Positions 44,129 through 52,963 of a DNA stretch of 64,000 bases are shown piece by piece (the first letter of the stretch is position 1; each line of letters begins with the position of its first letter). The DNA comes from Shewanella psychromarinicola. GTDB taxonomy: Bacteria; Pseudomonadota; Gammaproteobacteria; Enterobacterales; Shewanellaceae. The stretch covers positions 2,852,001 through 2,916,000 of the forward strand of contig NZ_CP034073.1 of the NCBI RefSeq assembly GCF_003855155.1, read 5' to 3'. Below the pieces are notes generated by a model. That model saw only the letters and a program-made list of their open reading frames with translations, was not told the DNA's origin and made no database searches. The position numbers and the translations under genes are program-made.

Positions 44129-44176
44129 CACCAAATCACCAAATCACCAAATCACCAAATCACCAAATCACCAAAT
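44129..44176 (+). repeat. Six perfect tandem CACCAAAT units
   Basis: The 8-bp unit repeats six times without error (48 bases), about 20 bases beyond the 4.5S RNA. It is a candidate variable-number tandem repeat. Confidence 0.95.
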
Positions 44177-44327
44177 CGTTCAAACGTTAATACTCGTAAT
44201 CTGCTATTTATAAATCCTTTGATTAAACGAATGATGCCCATATTGGGTCTAACGAATAATTATAGTTATTAAGTATTGATTATTTTATGATTAATGCTCA
44301 GTTCTACATCGATTAATACATGTTAGA

Positions 44328-44633
44328 TTATTGTGGCTGTTCGCCCGCGAGTGCTGCGGCTTCTTCTTTTAAACGTTTTTGCAAATTCATTTTGAGGAAT
44401 TGCCTTGACCGTTCGAGTGCTTCACTTATTTCGGTTTTCATCTGCTGTAGTTCTTGATAATTTTCGAAGAAATACGTATCAACTAAATGGCGAATGTACC
44501 TAACGGGTAATTGATTCAATGTGACACAGCATAAGTCTGCCAAGTACTCTTCTGGCAATTCTTCCATTAAGCCTTCATCTCTGAGTATTTCCATTAATAG
44601 AACTTCATAATAGTTTCGGATCTCTAATTGCAT
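44328..44633 (-). CDS. ComFB-family late competence protein
   Basis: This 101-residue protein has the ComFB domain: MQLEIRNYYEVLLMEILRDE, YLADLCCVTLNQLPVRYIRH and LVDTYFFENYQEL. The D-x-C and ALNxLPxRYI-type segment is the family hallmark. In Bacillus it lies in the comF operon, and homologues with cyclic-di-GMP links are known in other bacteria; its role here is not established. The C-terminal 45 residues are Glu/Lys/Gln-rich and probably helical. It appears to be transcribed alone. Confidence 0.85.
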   Translation of the reverse strand: MQLEIRNYYEVLLMEILRDEGLMEELPEEYLADLCCVTLNQLPVRYIRHLVDTYFFENYQELQQMKTEISEALERSRQFLKMNLQKRLKEEAAALAGEQPQ

Positions 44634-44742
44634 TATTACGCTCCATTGAGACGGTTTGATGTATCGACATGAGTGTTAATGTCGAGAGTATTGAGGTTAA
44701 CTCTGTGGTGCATTTTTTGATTGGCACGGCTTAATGCAGTCG

Positions 44743-45648
44743 TCACCATGATTCATTTGCAGCAATTAATAATTGGCTATGGCGATGAGTTAATTCTGCC
44801 TCATTACGACTATAGCCTCCCCCTATGACCGCTGCAAGAGGGATGTTATGCATTTTTGCTATTGATATTACCTGTTTATCTCGAGCGAGAATACCTTGGT
44901 TTGAAATAGCAAAATATCCGAGGTCATCATGTTGATGGATATCGACTCCCGCATCATAGATGATCAGATCTGGCTGATGGAGACGGATCAAGTAAGGTAA
45001 TATTTGTTGAATGTGTTCAAGATAGCGTTTATCGGTACAGCCTTTATCGAGATCGATATCGTGGTCAGATTGCTGTTTTCGGGACGGGAAATTTTGAGCA
45101 CAGTGGATCGAGCAACTAATGATGTCTGGGCAGCCTTGAGTGAGGGTCGCCGTTCCATCGCCTTGATGAACATCGCAATCAAAAATGAGTACTTTATCTA
45201 TTTTTCCTGAGTCAATGGCTAATCTAGCTGCGATAACCAAGTCATTGAAAATGCAAAAGCCACTACCATAATTATAGTGAGCATGATGATAACCACCGGT
45301 TAAATGAATTGCTATTCCATGTTCAAGCGCTAAGTCGGTACACAAACGGGTACCATTTACCGCGTGTAAAGTACGGGTGACTAATGCTGTACTCCACGGG
45401 AAACCAATGCGCCTTTGGGCTTTGTGATCTAAGGTGCCATTGATAAATTGTTCTACATACTGCGGGCAATGTACGCGAAAAAGGGCCTCTTTGGTCATTG
45501 GCATCGGAGTATGACGACATTGCTCAATCAACAAGTGATGTTTGAGCGCATGCTGGTATAAATTATGATATTTGGTCGTTGGAAAACGATGGGTACTAGG
45601 CAACGCCAGCTGTGAATAGCTGGCGTGATATACAAAAGGGATAGACAT
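44743..45648 (-). CDS. Histone deacetylase family protein
   Basis: The 301-residue zinc hydrolase is of the arginase/deacetylase fold. It shows FPTTKYHNLYQH at the start, the HLTGGYHHAHYNYGSGFCIF His-His pair, LIFDCDVHQGDGTA zinc ligands Asp and His and a later YDAGVDIHQHDD segment. Bacterial relatives act on acetylated small molecules, polyamines or proteins (AcuC/AphA types); the substrate cannot be read from sequence. I start at MSIPFVYHA (45648). Only 5 bases separate it from the DUF2057 gene upstream. Confidence 0.92.
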   Translation of the reverse strand: MSIPFVYHASYSQLALPSTHRFPTTKYHNLYQHALKHHLLIEQCRHTPMPMTKEALFRVHCPQYVEQFINGTLDHKAQRRIGFPWSTALVTRTLHAVNGTRLCTDLALEHGIAIHLTGGYHHAHYNYGSGFCIFNDLVIAARLAIDSGKIDKVLIFDCDVHQGDGTATLTQGCPDIISCSIHCAQNFPSRKQQSDHDIDLDKGCTDKRYLEHIQQILPYLIRLHQPDLIIYDAGVDIHQHDDLGYFAISNQGILARDKQVISIAKMHNIPLAAVIGGGYSRNEAELTHRHSQLLIAANESW

Positions 45649-45653
45649 CAAGA

Positions 45654-46352
45654 TTAGAGTTGTTTGATTGCCCAGCCCATAAATTCTTTCCGCGTTTTAT
45701 CATCGGCTTGTAACCACCAATACTGCAGCATTTGTTCGGCTTTTGCCGGACTCGGTTTCTGAGCCGTTGCTGCCGGTACTGGAGTGACATCGGGGGCGCT
45801 CATCGTCGCTGTTGCAACGTCTGCGATTACCGGTAATGTTTGTACCGATTGGCTAGCGTTACTCGTTGCTGAAGCCGATAAGGTTTCAATATCATGTTGT
45901 TTTTTACTTTGAAACAGACTCGTCATAAATGATTCGTCAGTAAAATCGGTCTGTTTGACACTGTAAGTAACCGACCCATTGTCTTGACGAGTAATGCTAA
46001 TTTGTGGTTTTTTTGCGAACGCTTTTGGATTTTTGATCACCTTGCCTTCAGCAGCCTGCAACTGGTATTGATGATCGCCATCCACCATTAACGTTAAAAT
46101 TAAAGGCGTTGATTTTACAAAGGTTTGGCTATCACTAAAGGAATCATCAACCACATCATAATAACGAATAGCAATTTTATGGGTGCCATTGGTTAACGCT
46201 AAATCTGATTGGTGGTTGAACATACTGGTTTCAACCTCTGTACCATCAAGCGCTAGATACTCAAAAGACATGGGAATAGTCAAATTAGCGGCTAGAACAG
46301 ATGATGACGATAACAATGCCAAAAGCGCACTAGTGGTAAATAAAGATTTCAT
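45654..46352 (-). CDS. DUF2057 (YccT/CsgI-like) secreted protein
   Basis: This is a 232-residue periplasmic protein with signal peptide [21 protein letters not shown]. The DUF2057 signature follows: a beta-rich start [36 protein letters not shown] and the [20 protein letters not shown] segment. E. coli YccT/CsgI affects curli assembly. The C-terminal part is Ala/Pro/Ser-rich, and the tail [19 protein letters not shown] is typical. It lies between priC and the deacetylase gene with tight spacing. Confidence 0.9.
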   Translation of the reverse strand: MKSLFTTSALLALLSSSSVLAANLTIPMSFEYLALDGTEVETSMFNHQSDLALTNGTHKIAIRYYDVVDDSFSDSQTFVKSTPLILTLMVDGDHQYQLQAAEGKVIKNPKAFAKKPQISITRQDNGSVTYSVKQTDFTDESFMTSLFQSKKQHDIETLSASATSNASQSVQTLPVIADVATATMSAPDVTPVPAATAQKPSPAKAEQMLQYWWLQADDKTRKEFMGWAIKQL

Positions 46353-46361
46353 TGTTTCTCC

Positions 46362-47024
46362 TTAACGTGGGTGAATTTGTCGAGGTCGTTCAAAAAGTTG
46401 AATACGCTCTTCTATATAACTGGTTGCTTGTTTACATTTTCCTAAACGACGATGCGTTGATAGGATATCATTTTGCAATTTTATCTTGTCATCACTATGA
46501 CAGAATTCAAGATTTGCTTCCAATTGTTGTATTTTTTGCTCTATTTTTTTTGCCCAATTTAAATGTTTATTGAGTTCTGCATAGAGTTGATGGCTGTTTT
46601 GCATCACATTACTGGCGATCCAACCAAAGCCACTGTCTTGTATTGTTTGTTGTTGTTTTTTAGCATATCGAGCCCGATTACTGGCTTTACGCTGTTGTTC
46701 GGATTTAAGATTGATGTCAGTGGTAAGCAAGGCTCTGCGTAACGCACTAAATCGGTCTTGAATCCGATCGCAACTGAGTTGGATAACATTGCTACCCAAT
46801 TTAAGGAAAAGTTGCTTTTCGAGTTGTTTGATATCTTTACGTAATTGTGTAATGCAAGGGCTTAGTTGAGCACCTTGTTGGGCAAATAACTGACTGTTAA
46901 AACGTTCAATATCTTTTAATGATTGACGTTGAGAAGGTGCCAAATTTTGGTCATGAATTAAGGCATCTTGTTCAAGCTGCACGAGCTGCTGTTTTAACAT
47001 TGAGACTAATTGTTGGGTGTTCAT
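46362..47024 (-). CDS. priC: Primosomal replication protein PriC-like
   Basis: PriC restarts stalled replication forks by loading DnaB. The 220-residue protein is coiled coil-rich, with the PriC-type C-terminus KKIEQKIQQLEANLEF ... RLGKCKQATSYIEERI. The N-terminal half is longer than in E. coli PriC (175 residues) and less clear. I start at 47024 because that ATG overlaps the tauE stop as ATGA, a coupling arrangement. The assignment rests on the C-terminal pattern and gene context. Confidence 0.65.
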   Translation of the reverse strand: MNTQQLVSMLKQQLVQLEQDALIHDQNLAPSQRQSLKDIERFNSQLFAQQGAQLSPCITQLRKDIKQLEKQLFLKLGSNVIQLSCDRIQDRFSALRRALLTTDINLKSEQQRKASNRARYAKKQQQTIQDSGFGWIASNVMQNSHQLYAELNKHLNWAKKIEQKIQQLEANLEFCHSDDKIKLQNDILSTHRRLGKCKQATSYIEERIQLFERPRQIHPR

Positions 47025-47794
47025 ACCCATGCACTCCACGTAAGATGGACTGCTATCGACAATACCATAATAATAAATATTGGTTTAATAAAAGGTATTC
47101 CGAATCGAATCGCGCTTCTTGCGCCGATAAATGACCCCGCCATCATGCATACACCCATCCACAAGCCAAGCATCCATTGCACTTGCCCCACCGAGGCAAA
47201 GATAATTAATGCTGTAATGTTACTCACTGCTGTCATCACTCGCGCTAAGCCACAACTGTGAAGTAGAGGGAGCTTATGCAGTGAGATAGACGTTACCGTC
47301 CAAAAGGCACCAATACCAGGTCCTGCAAAACCATCGTATCCACCCAAAATAAAACCTTGGCTAATCTGTTTGTACTTTGGCGAGCGAGATTTGGGGACAG
47401 TTATATTTTTTTCGCCCATGGCTTTGGGGTTCAATAAGGTGTAAATCGCGATACTAATAATCAGCAATGGCAATATTTTCTCTAACCATTTAGCATCAAT
47501 AAGAAACACTAAACCACAACCTGCAATAGATCCTATCAGTGTGGCAAAAAAGCACGCTTTCCATAATGCAGGAGTAAATAAATGTTGTTTATAAAAGGTG
47601 TAACTTGAGGTAAGAGAGCCAAAACAAGCAGCAAGTTTATTGGTCCCTAAGGCTAAATGTGGTGGAATACCGACGGTCAGCAATGCCGGAATAGAAAGAA
47701 GCCCACCACCGCCAACTATGGCGTCAATAAAACCAGCAATAATACCGATGACCGCTAATACAGCCCAATGGCTAGGGTCTAATAATAAATCCAA
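47021..47794 (-). CDS. TauE/SafE (TSUP) family permease
   Basis: This is a 257-residue inner-membrane protein with about eight helices. TSUP features are an early VIGIIAGFIDAIVGGGGLLS with the family GGGGG-type loop, then ALGTNKLAACFGSLTSSYTF, and a second half-repeat GGYDGFAGPGIGAFWTVTSI. Such permeases export or import sulfite, sulfonates or sulfoacetate; the substrate is unknown here. It sits 8 bases after dinG and overlaps priC by four bases. Confidence 0.93.
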   Translation of the reverse strand: MDLLLDPSHWAVLAVIGIIAGFIDAIVGGGGLLSIPALLTVGIPPHLALGTNKLAACFGSLTSSYTFYKQHLFTPALWKACFFATLIGSIAGCGLVFLIDAKWLEKILPLLIISIAIYTLLNPKAMGEKNITVPKSRSPKYKQISQGFILGGYDGFAGPGIGAFWTVTSISLHKLPLLHSCGLARVMTAVSNITALIIFASVGQVQWMLGLWMGVCMMAGSFIGARSAIRFGIPFIKPIFIIMVLSIAVHLTWSAWV

Positions 47795-47802
47795 CTCAAT
47801 AC

Positions 47803-49878
47803 CTATTCGATAACACGTCTAAAAGGAGGAAGGGCATCAATTAATGATTTGCCATAACGTTTAGTGACCAAACGACGGTCTAAAATGGTCACTCGGCCAT
47901 AATCTTGCTCATTTCGTAACAGTCGGCCACAACTTTGGACTAATTTACGTGAAGCATCGGGAATTGTCAGCTGTAAAAATGGGTTACCGCCTTTTACTTT
48001 TACATATTCGGCGTGAGCTTGTTCTACCGGTGATGTAGGAACCGCAAACGGGAGCTTGGTGATGATCAAGTTTGTTAAATAGTCTCCCGGTAAATCAAGG
48101 CCCTCAGAAAAACTGCCGGTGCCGAAAATAACACTGGGTAGCCCCTCATCACAACGTTTTTTGTGTTGCGTTAATATTTGCTGGCGCGGGATTGCACCTT
48201 GAACAAAAAGCTGGTCCTTAGGGATTTTACCTTCGACGAATTCAACCACTTTGTCCATTTGCCAATATGATGCAAACAGCACTAAGGTGGCCATTTCACC
48301 ATCGATTAATGTCACAATATGTTGTGCCAGTTCGGCGGTGTAATTATCGTTGGTAGGTTCATTAACCATTTGAGGAATGAATAAGGTTGCATTATTCTCA
48401 TAGTCAAAAGGCGATAGTAAGGCTAAAAAGCGACTGCCATCGTTGATTGATAATCCGACTTGGTGGGCAAAATGGTTGAAGCTATTTAACGCCCGCAGCG
48501 TGGCACTGCACAATACCACTCCAGCAGCCTTTTGCCATAACATGGATTCAAGCATAAAGCCGACTTCTATGGGTGATGAACAAAATAAATAATCTTGTTG
48601 TTTGCCGGTAATTAACTCCGCCCAACGTGCCATAGGCGCGCCTTTTTTGCTGTCTTCTTTGGCCATCATCTTCCATAGCTTATGTAAGTTATCTAGCCTT
48701 TGTAAGATGAAGCCGGTTTCAGACAATAACCCTTCCGACTGATGTTTAGGCACCTCACCATCTTTGATGGCTTCATTTAAGACTGAGACCACTTTATTAA
48801 ATTGCTTTACCGCGGCGCCGGATGCCGTCGCAAGATTTTCTGCCTGTATTAATAATGATTGCGGTAACTTACCGTGTTCAAAACGAAGCCTAGATTCAGG
48901 ATTGGCAAATAGCTGGGGTTGAGTATCACAATAATGAGCAACTTGGGTCAGTAAATTGGTTAATTCTGTGGCGTGATCGAGCATCGCTTGAACTGGAGCG
49001 ATAATATGGGTGGTTTTAAGTTGATTTTGTAATTTTGAACAGGTTTTTGATGCCTTATCTAACCAATCGCATGCTCCCCGCAGTGTCGCTTGCGCACTGG
49101 AGAAATCTCTGGCAACAAGGGGCAGGTGATGAGCTTCGTCGATGACATAAAACATGTCTTCTGGTTCAGGTAAAATGACGCCACCGCCGAGCTCTAAATC
49201 GGCAAATAGCAGGCTGTGGTTAACAATTAATACATCCCAAGTGTCGACATCTTCACGGGCTTTATGAAACGGACAATTATGGTGAGCCGACACTTGACGA
49301 TGGCAACTGTGCTTATCACAACAAATTTGTTGCCATAAAAAATCAGGAATAGGATGCTCTAAGGTATCTATTTCGCCATTCCAGCGTTTTTGATGAAAAT
49401 CTTGATGTAATTTTTGTAATTCATTAATTTGACTCTGATCGGGTTTAGTTTGCCACATGGCTATTTGTGAGCTGTCTTGTGCACCAATCATGGCTTCAAG
49501 TTTGGCTAAACACACATAGCGTTGACGACCTTTGACTAAACCAAACTTAAACTCAATACCTGATTGTTGTAAAAAATAAGGCAGATCCTTATGAAGTAAT
49601 TGTTCTTGAAGTGCTACGGTTGCACTGGCAATGCAGACTTTCTTTTTACTGGCGATAGCTAAAGGTATCGTGCCTAATATATAGGACAAGGATTTACCAA
49701 TACCCGTACCCGCCTCAACCACAATAATACGACGGTCTTTGTCATACTCACCTGCTAAAGTTTTAGATATTTCCGCTACCATATAGTTTTGTTCGCGACG
49801 AGAACGAAATTGCGGCATAGATGCGGCAATTTCTTTATAAATGGTGCGAATTTGACTTTTTATATTATCCGCTAGCAT
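47803..49878 (-). CDS. dinG: ATP-dependent DNA helicase DinG
   Basis: DinG is an XPD-like Fe-S helicase that unwinds R-loops and G-quadruplexes during SOS. The 691-residue protein has Walker A VEAGTGIGKSLSYIL, an Fe-S cluster cysteine set (CCDKHSCHRQVSAHHNCPFH), DEAHHLP (Walker B) and the late motifs SEGLDLPGDYL and QSCGRLLRNEQDYGR. I choose the ATG at 49878, where homology to E. coli DinG begins; the frame stays open upstream across the LexA box. It diverges from polB. Confidence 0.93.
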   Translation of the reverse strand: MLADNIKSQIRTIYKEIAASMPQFRSRREQNYMVAEISKTLAGEYDKDRRIIVVEAGTGIGKSLSYILGTIPLAIASKKKVCIASATVALQEQLLHKDLPYFLQQSGIEFKFGLVKGRQRYVCLAKLEAMIGAQDSSQIAMWQTKPDQSQINELQKLHQDFHQKRWNGEIDTLEHPIPDFLWQQICCDKHSCHRQVSAHHNCPFHKAREDVDTWDVLIVNHSLLFADLELGGGVILPEPEDMFYVIDEAHHLPLVARDFSSAQATLRGACDWLDKASKTCSKLQNQLKTTHIIAPVQAMLDHATELTNLLTQVAHYCDTQPQLFANPESRLRFEHGKLPQSLLIQAENLATASGAAVKQFNKVVSVLNEAIKDGEVPKHQSEGLLSETGFILQRLDNLHKLWKMMAKEDSKKGAPMARWAELITGKQQDYLFCSSPIEVGFMLESMLWQKAAGVVLCSATLRALNSFNHFAHQVGLSINDGSRFLALLSPFDYENNATLFIPQMVNEPTNDNYTAELAQHIVTLIDGEMATLVLFASYWQMDKVVEFVEGKIPKDQLFVQGAIPRQQILTQHKKRCDEGLPSVIFGTGSFSEGLDLPGDYLTNLIITKLPFAVPTSPVEQAHAEYVKVKGGNPFLQLTIPDASRKLVQSCGRLLRNEQDYGRVTILDRRLVTKRYGKSLIDALPPFRRVIE

Positions 49879-49911
49879 AGGAAGTATGATTTCTACATAG
49901 ACTGAATTATG

Positions 49912-49927
49912 CTGTACATAATAACAG
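49912..49927. promoter_or_regulatory. LexA box shared by dinG and polB
   Basis: CTGTACATAATAACAG fits the gammaproteobacterial SOS consensus CTGT-N8-ACAG at all eight fixed positions. It lies 33 bases from the dinG start and 32 from the first polB start. Both genes are LexA-regulated in E. coli, so repression of both from this site is expected. Confidence 0.93.
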
Positions 49928-49959
49928 TGAATTAGCATGCCACGAAGTAATAAATCAAA

Positions 49960-52392
49960 TTGAGTAAACTTGTGCAGGAATTCAAACCCGTAGTGAAGCC
50001 GACAAATCATCAACCTACTTATACCAATGTGATGGGACAAGTATTAACTCGCCATGCCATTTATCGTCATGGGCAATTAGTCCTCCAGTATTATATCAAA
50101 ACCGCTCAGGGTCCTGTCTTAGCTGAACTTTATCACAGTGAGGTGATATGTTTTTGCCGTCAACAAGATGTCAATCAATTAATTAACACCGTCGGTTTTG
50201 CGCTTAAAGCGCAATCGATATCACTGATGAGCTTTGCCCATGAGCCCATTAGTGCCTTGTATCTTAAGTCAAATACGCAATTAAAATTACTCAGTCGCAT
50301 TGCTAATGATGTCGGTATTAGTTTATTTGAAGCCGATATAAGGCCTGAGCAACGCTACCTTATTGAGCGTTTTATCGCCTTAGATATTGAATGCATAGGG
50401 CATTATCAAGAGGTTAATCCCGCTTCAACCATTCCAGTGTTATCGATTAATCGTGCCAGAAAAATGCCCACAAACCCACTTGCCTCGATACCGTTGAAGA
50501 TGATTTCGTTGGATTTTGAGTGCAGTTTTGCCGGCGAACTCTATTCGGTTGGTTTGTATGGTGCCGATTATCAATGCGTGTTTATGGTGGGCGAACCACA
50601 ACCAGAGTGTCATGACTTTATCATTTGGGTTAAGGATGAAGTTGAACTTATCCATCGATTAATTGCGTGGTTTAGCGACTATGATCCCGATATTATTATC
50701 GGCTGGGCTGTGGTGACCTTTGATTTAGCCTTGTTGTTCAAACGCTGTGTTTTACATCAAATTCCATTAATCATAGGCCGAGGTAATAGCGAACTGAGTT
50801 GGAAAGTGGCCGACAAATATCGACCTGAGACATTATCTCTACCTGGGCGTGTAGTCTTAGATGGTATTGATTGGCTTAAAGCCGCGTTTTATCAATTTGA
50901 TAGCTTTTCGTTAGAGACGGTTTCGCGGCAATTATTGGCTGAAGGTAAAGCCATTGACCATGTTGAAAATCGTGGTCAACAAATTACTCATTTGTTTGAG
51001 CAAGATAAAAATGCACTGGCTTTTTATAACATGACTGATTGTCGCTTAGTGTGGGATATTTTTGAAAAAACCCAACTATTAGATTTTGCACTTGAACGCG
51101 CTAAGTTAACCGGCTTGGAGTTTGGCCGCGTTGGCGCATCGATTGCGGCATTTTATCATTTGTATCTACCACACTTACATCGAAGTGGCTTTGTGGCACC
51201 AGCATTCCCCGCAAGTGAAGGGTTAGAAAGCCCTGGCGGCTATGTGATGTCCTCTATCCCGGGTTATTATAAAGATGTCTTAGTATTAGACTTTAAAAGC
51301 CTGTATCCGTCGATTATCAGAACATTCCTTATCGATCCTAAAGGCTTAGTCGAAGGGTTACATGCGACAAATTTACATAATGATACCACCGCCGTGGATG
51401 GCTATTTAGGCGCTAAATTTAGCCGGGACAAGCCCATTTTACCGGCATTAGTCGCCAGCCTTGCAGAACAAAGAGAGCGGGCTAAACGTGATAAAAATGC
51501 CCCTTTATCGCAAGCGATAAAAATTATTATGAATTCATTATATGGCGTGCTTGGCTCTCGAGGCTGCGTATTTCATGATGCAAAATTAGCCAGTTCTATT
51601 ACCATGCGCGGTCATCAAATAATGAAACTGACCAAACAATGGATAGAAGAATGCGGCTATCAGGTGATTTATGGTGATACTGATTCCACATTTGTGTGGT
51701 TAGGGAATAATCATGGCATCAAAGATATTCAAGCCGTCGGTAAACACCTGTCGGTATCAATTACTCAACGTTGGCTTGATTGGTGCGCACAAGAATACCA
51801 ATTAAGCAGTTATCTAGAACTCGAATTTGAAACACATTTTGAACAGTTTATTATGCCCACGCTTAGGGGCTCAGATGAAGGCAGCAAAAAGCGTTATGTC
51901 GGTGCGGTGTTCAATGATGAGCAACAATTGAAGCTGACTTTTAAAGGCATGGAGCAGGTGAGAAGTGATTGGAGCCCGATAGCGCGTAGGATGCAATATC
52001 ATTTGTATGAACTGTTTTTCAAAGGTGAGGATATCATTGATTACCTGAGCAATGAGATCGCGGCCATTAACAATGGTGCCAGAGACGATGAACTCATTTT
52101 TAAAAAGCGCTTAAGACGCAACGTTGAAGATTATACCGCTAAATCATCACCCCATGTAAAAGCGGCTAAACAGCTTGGTGAAATTTTAGGCGACGTCAAC
52201 GTTACTCGAAAAGGTCAACAAATCCGCTACATCATGACTCTTACTGGTGCCCAAGCCATTGAAGCAAAACCACAAAATATTGATTATGAATATTACATTA
52301 GTAAACAAATTAAACCCATCGCAGAGCCTATTTTGCAACTGTGTGGACATAGCTTTGACTCACTGGTAAATAATCAACTCATATTGCTTTAA
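49960..52392 (+). CDS. polB: DNA polymerase II
   Basis: This 810-residue family B polymerase acts in SOS restart and crosslink repair. It has a 3-5 exonuclease (SLDFECSFAGELYSVGLYGA, DPDIIIGWAVVTFDL, YNMTDCRLVWDIF) and polymerase motifs A (VLDFKSLYPSIIRTF), B (KIIMNSLYGVLG) and C (IYGDTDST). The length is close to E. coli PolB (783). The first start is TTG at 49960; an ATG at 50032 gives a start nearer to the E. coli one. Exonuclease motif I has Asp-Phe-Glu, as expected. Confidence 0.96.
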   Translation: MSKLVQEFKPVVKPTNHQPTYTNVMGQVLTRHAIYRHGQLVLQYYIKTAQGPVLAELYHSEVICFCRQQDVNQLINTVGFALKAQSISLMSFAHEPISALYLKSNTQLKLLSRIANDVGISLFEADIRPEQRYLIERFIALDIECIGHYQEVNPASTIPVLSINRARKMPTNPLASIPLKMISLDFECSFAGELYSVGLYGADYQCVFMVGEPQPECHDFIIWVKDEVELIHRLIAWFSDYDPDIIIGWAVVTFDLALLFKRCVLHQIPLIIGRGNSELSWKVADKYRPETLSLPGRVVLDGIDWLKAAFYQFDSFSLETVSRQLLAEGKAIDHVENRGQQITHLFEQDKNALAFYNMTDCRLVWDIFEKTQLLDFALERAKLTGLEFGRVGASIAAFYHLYLPHLHRSGFVAPAFPASEGLESPGGYVMSSIPGYYKDVLVLDFKSLYPSIIRTFLIDPKGLVEGLHATNLHNDTTAVDGYLGAKFSRDKPILPALVASLAEQRERAKRDKNAPLSQAIKIIMNSLYGVLGSRGCVFHDAKLASSITMRGHQIMKLTKQWIEECGYQVIYGDTDSTFVWLGNNHGIKDIQAVGKHLSVSITQRWLDWCAQEYQLSSYLELEFETHFEQFIMPTLRGSDEGSKKRYVGAVFNDEQQLKLTFKGMEQVRSDWSPIARRMQYHLYELFFKGEDIIDYLSNEIAAINNGARDDELIFKKRLRRNVEDYTAKSSPHVKAAKQLGEILGDVNVTRKGQQIRYIMTLTGAQAIEAKPQNIDYEYYISKQIKPIAEPILQLCGHSFDSLVNNQLILL

Positions 52393-52963
52393 GTTTACTA
52401 ACCTAAGCCTCTACTTTATGTCTTTTAGCGCGAGATAAAATGAGCTGTCTTTTTCTTTGTATTAATTAACAATTTATTAAGTACAGGGGGATTAAGCATC
52501 GTTTGATAGCTGAAATCTGACTATCTAAAGTTATGGTAGATCCCGCCGGATACAAAATGTTAAACAACTGCTACTTATCCCTATTATGAACAGTTAACAT
52601 TTTTTATGTTCGCCATAATAATAAAAAAAATATCAACTTCGAAGAAATCGTAAAGCAAAACATGATGTTAGGTTTTTTATTTGGATTTGGATATTTATTT
52701 TATTTGAACATGATTTATTTCAAGCTGTTGTTTAAATTGATAAAAAAAACTCTCTGTTCATATTTATTAACAGCTTTAGTTGTTACATTTGATTAACTTT
52801 TGCGCTTATGGTGTTTCAAATGTTGATTAGTTGTATTAAATGTGATTTTATTGCACCTGCAATTGAGTGTTTGTAGTCAATTCGTTGCAAGCCCTCATTC
52901 GATAGACACCTAAAATGGTCGTCAATATTATAAGAAAGACATAAAAGTCCAGGGAGATAGACA
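52393..52963. other. Intergenic leader of the TonB-dependent receptor gene
   Basis: These 571 AT-rich bases precede the receptor gene. GGGAGATAG is the ribosome site. No Fur box or riboswitch was recognised, and no open frame looks like a gene. Confidence 0.5.

Noticed and set aside
44129..44176. Possible CRISPR array
   Set aside because: Units are only 8 bp, contiguous and without spacers; no cas genes were seen.
52393..52963. Fur box before the TonB-dependent receptor gene
   Set aside because: No 19-bp stretch with GATAAT-type repeats was seen in the leader.
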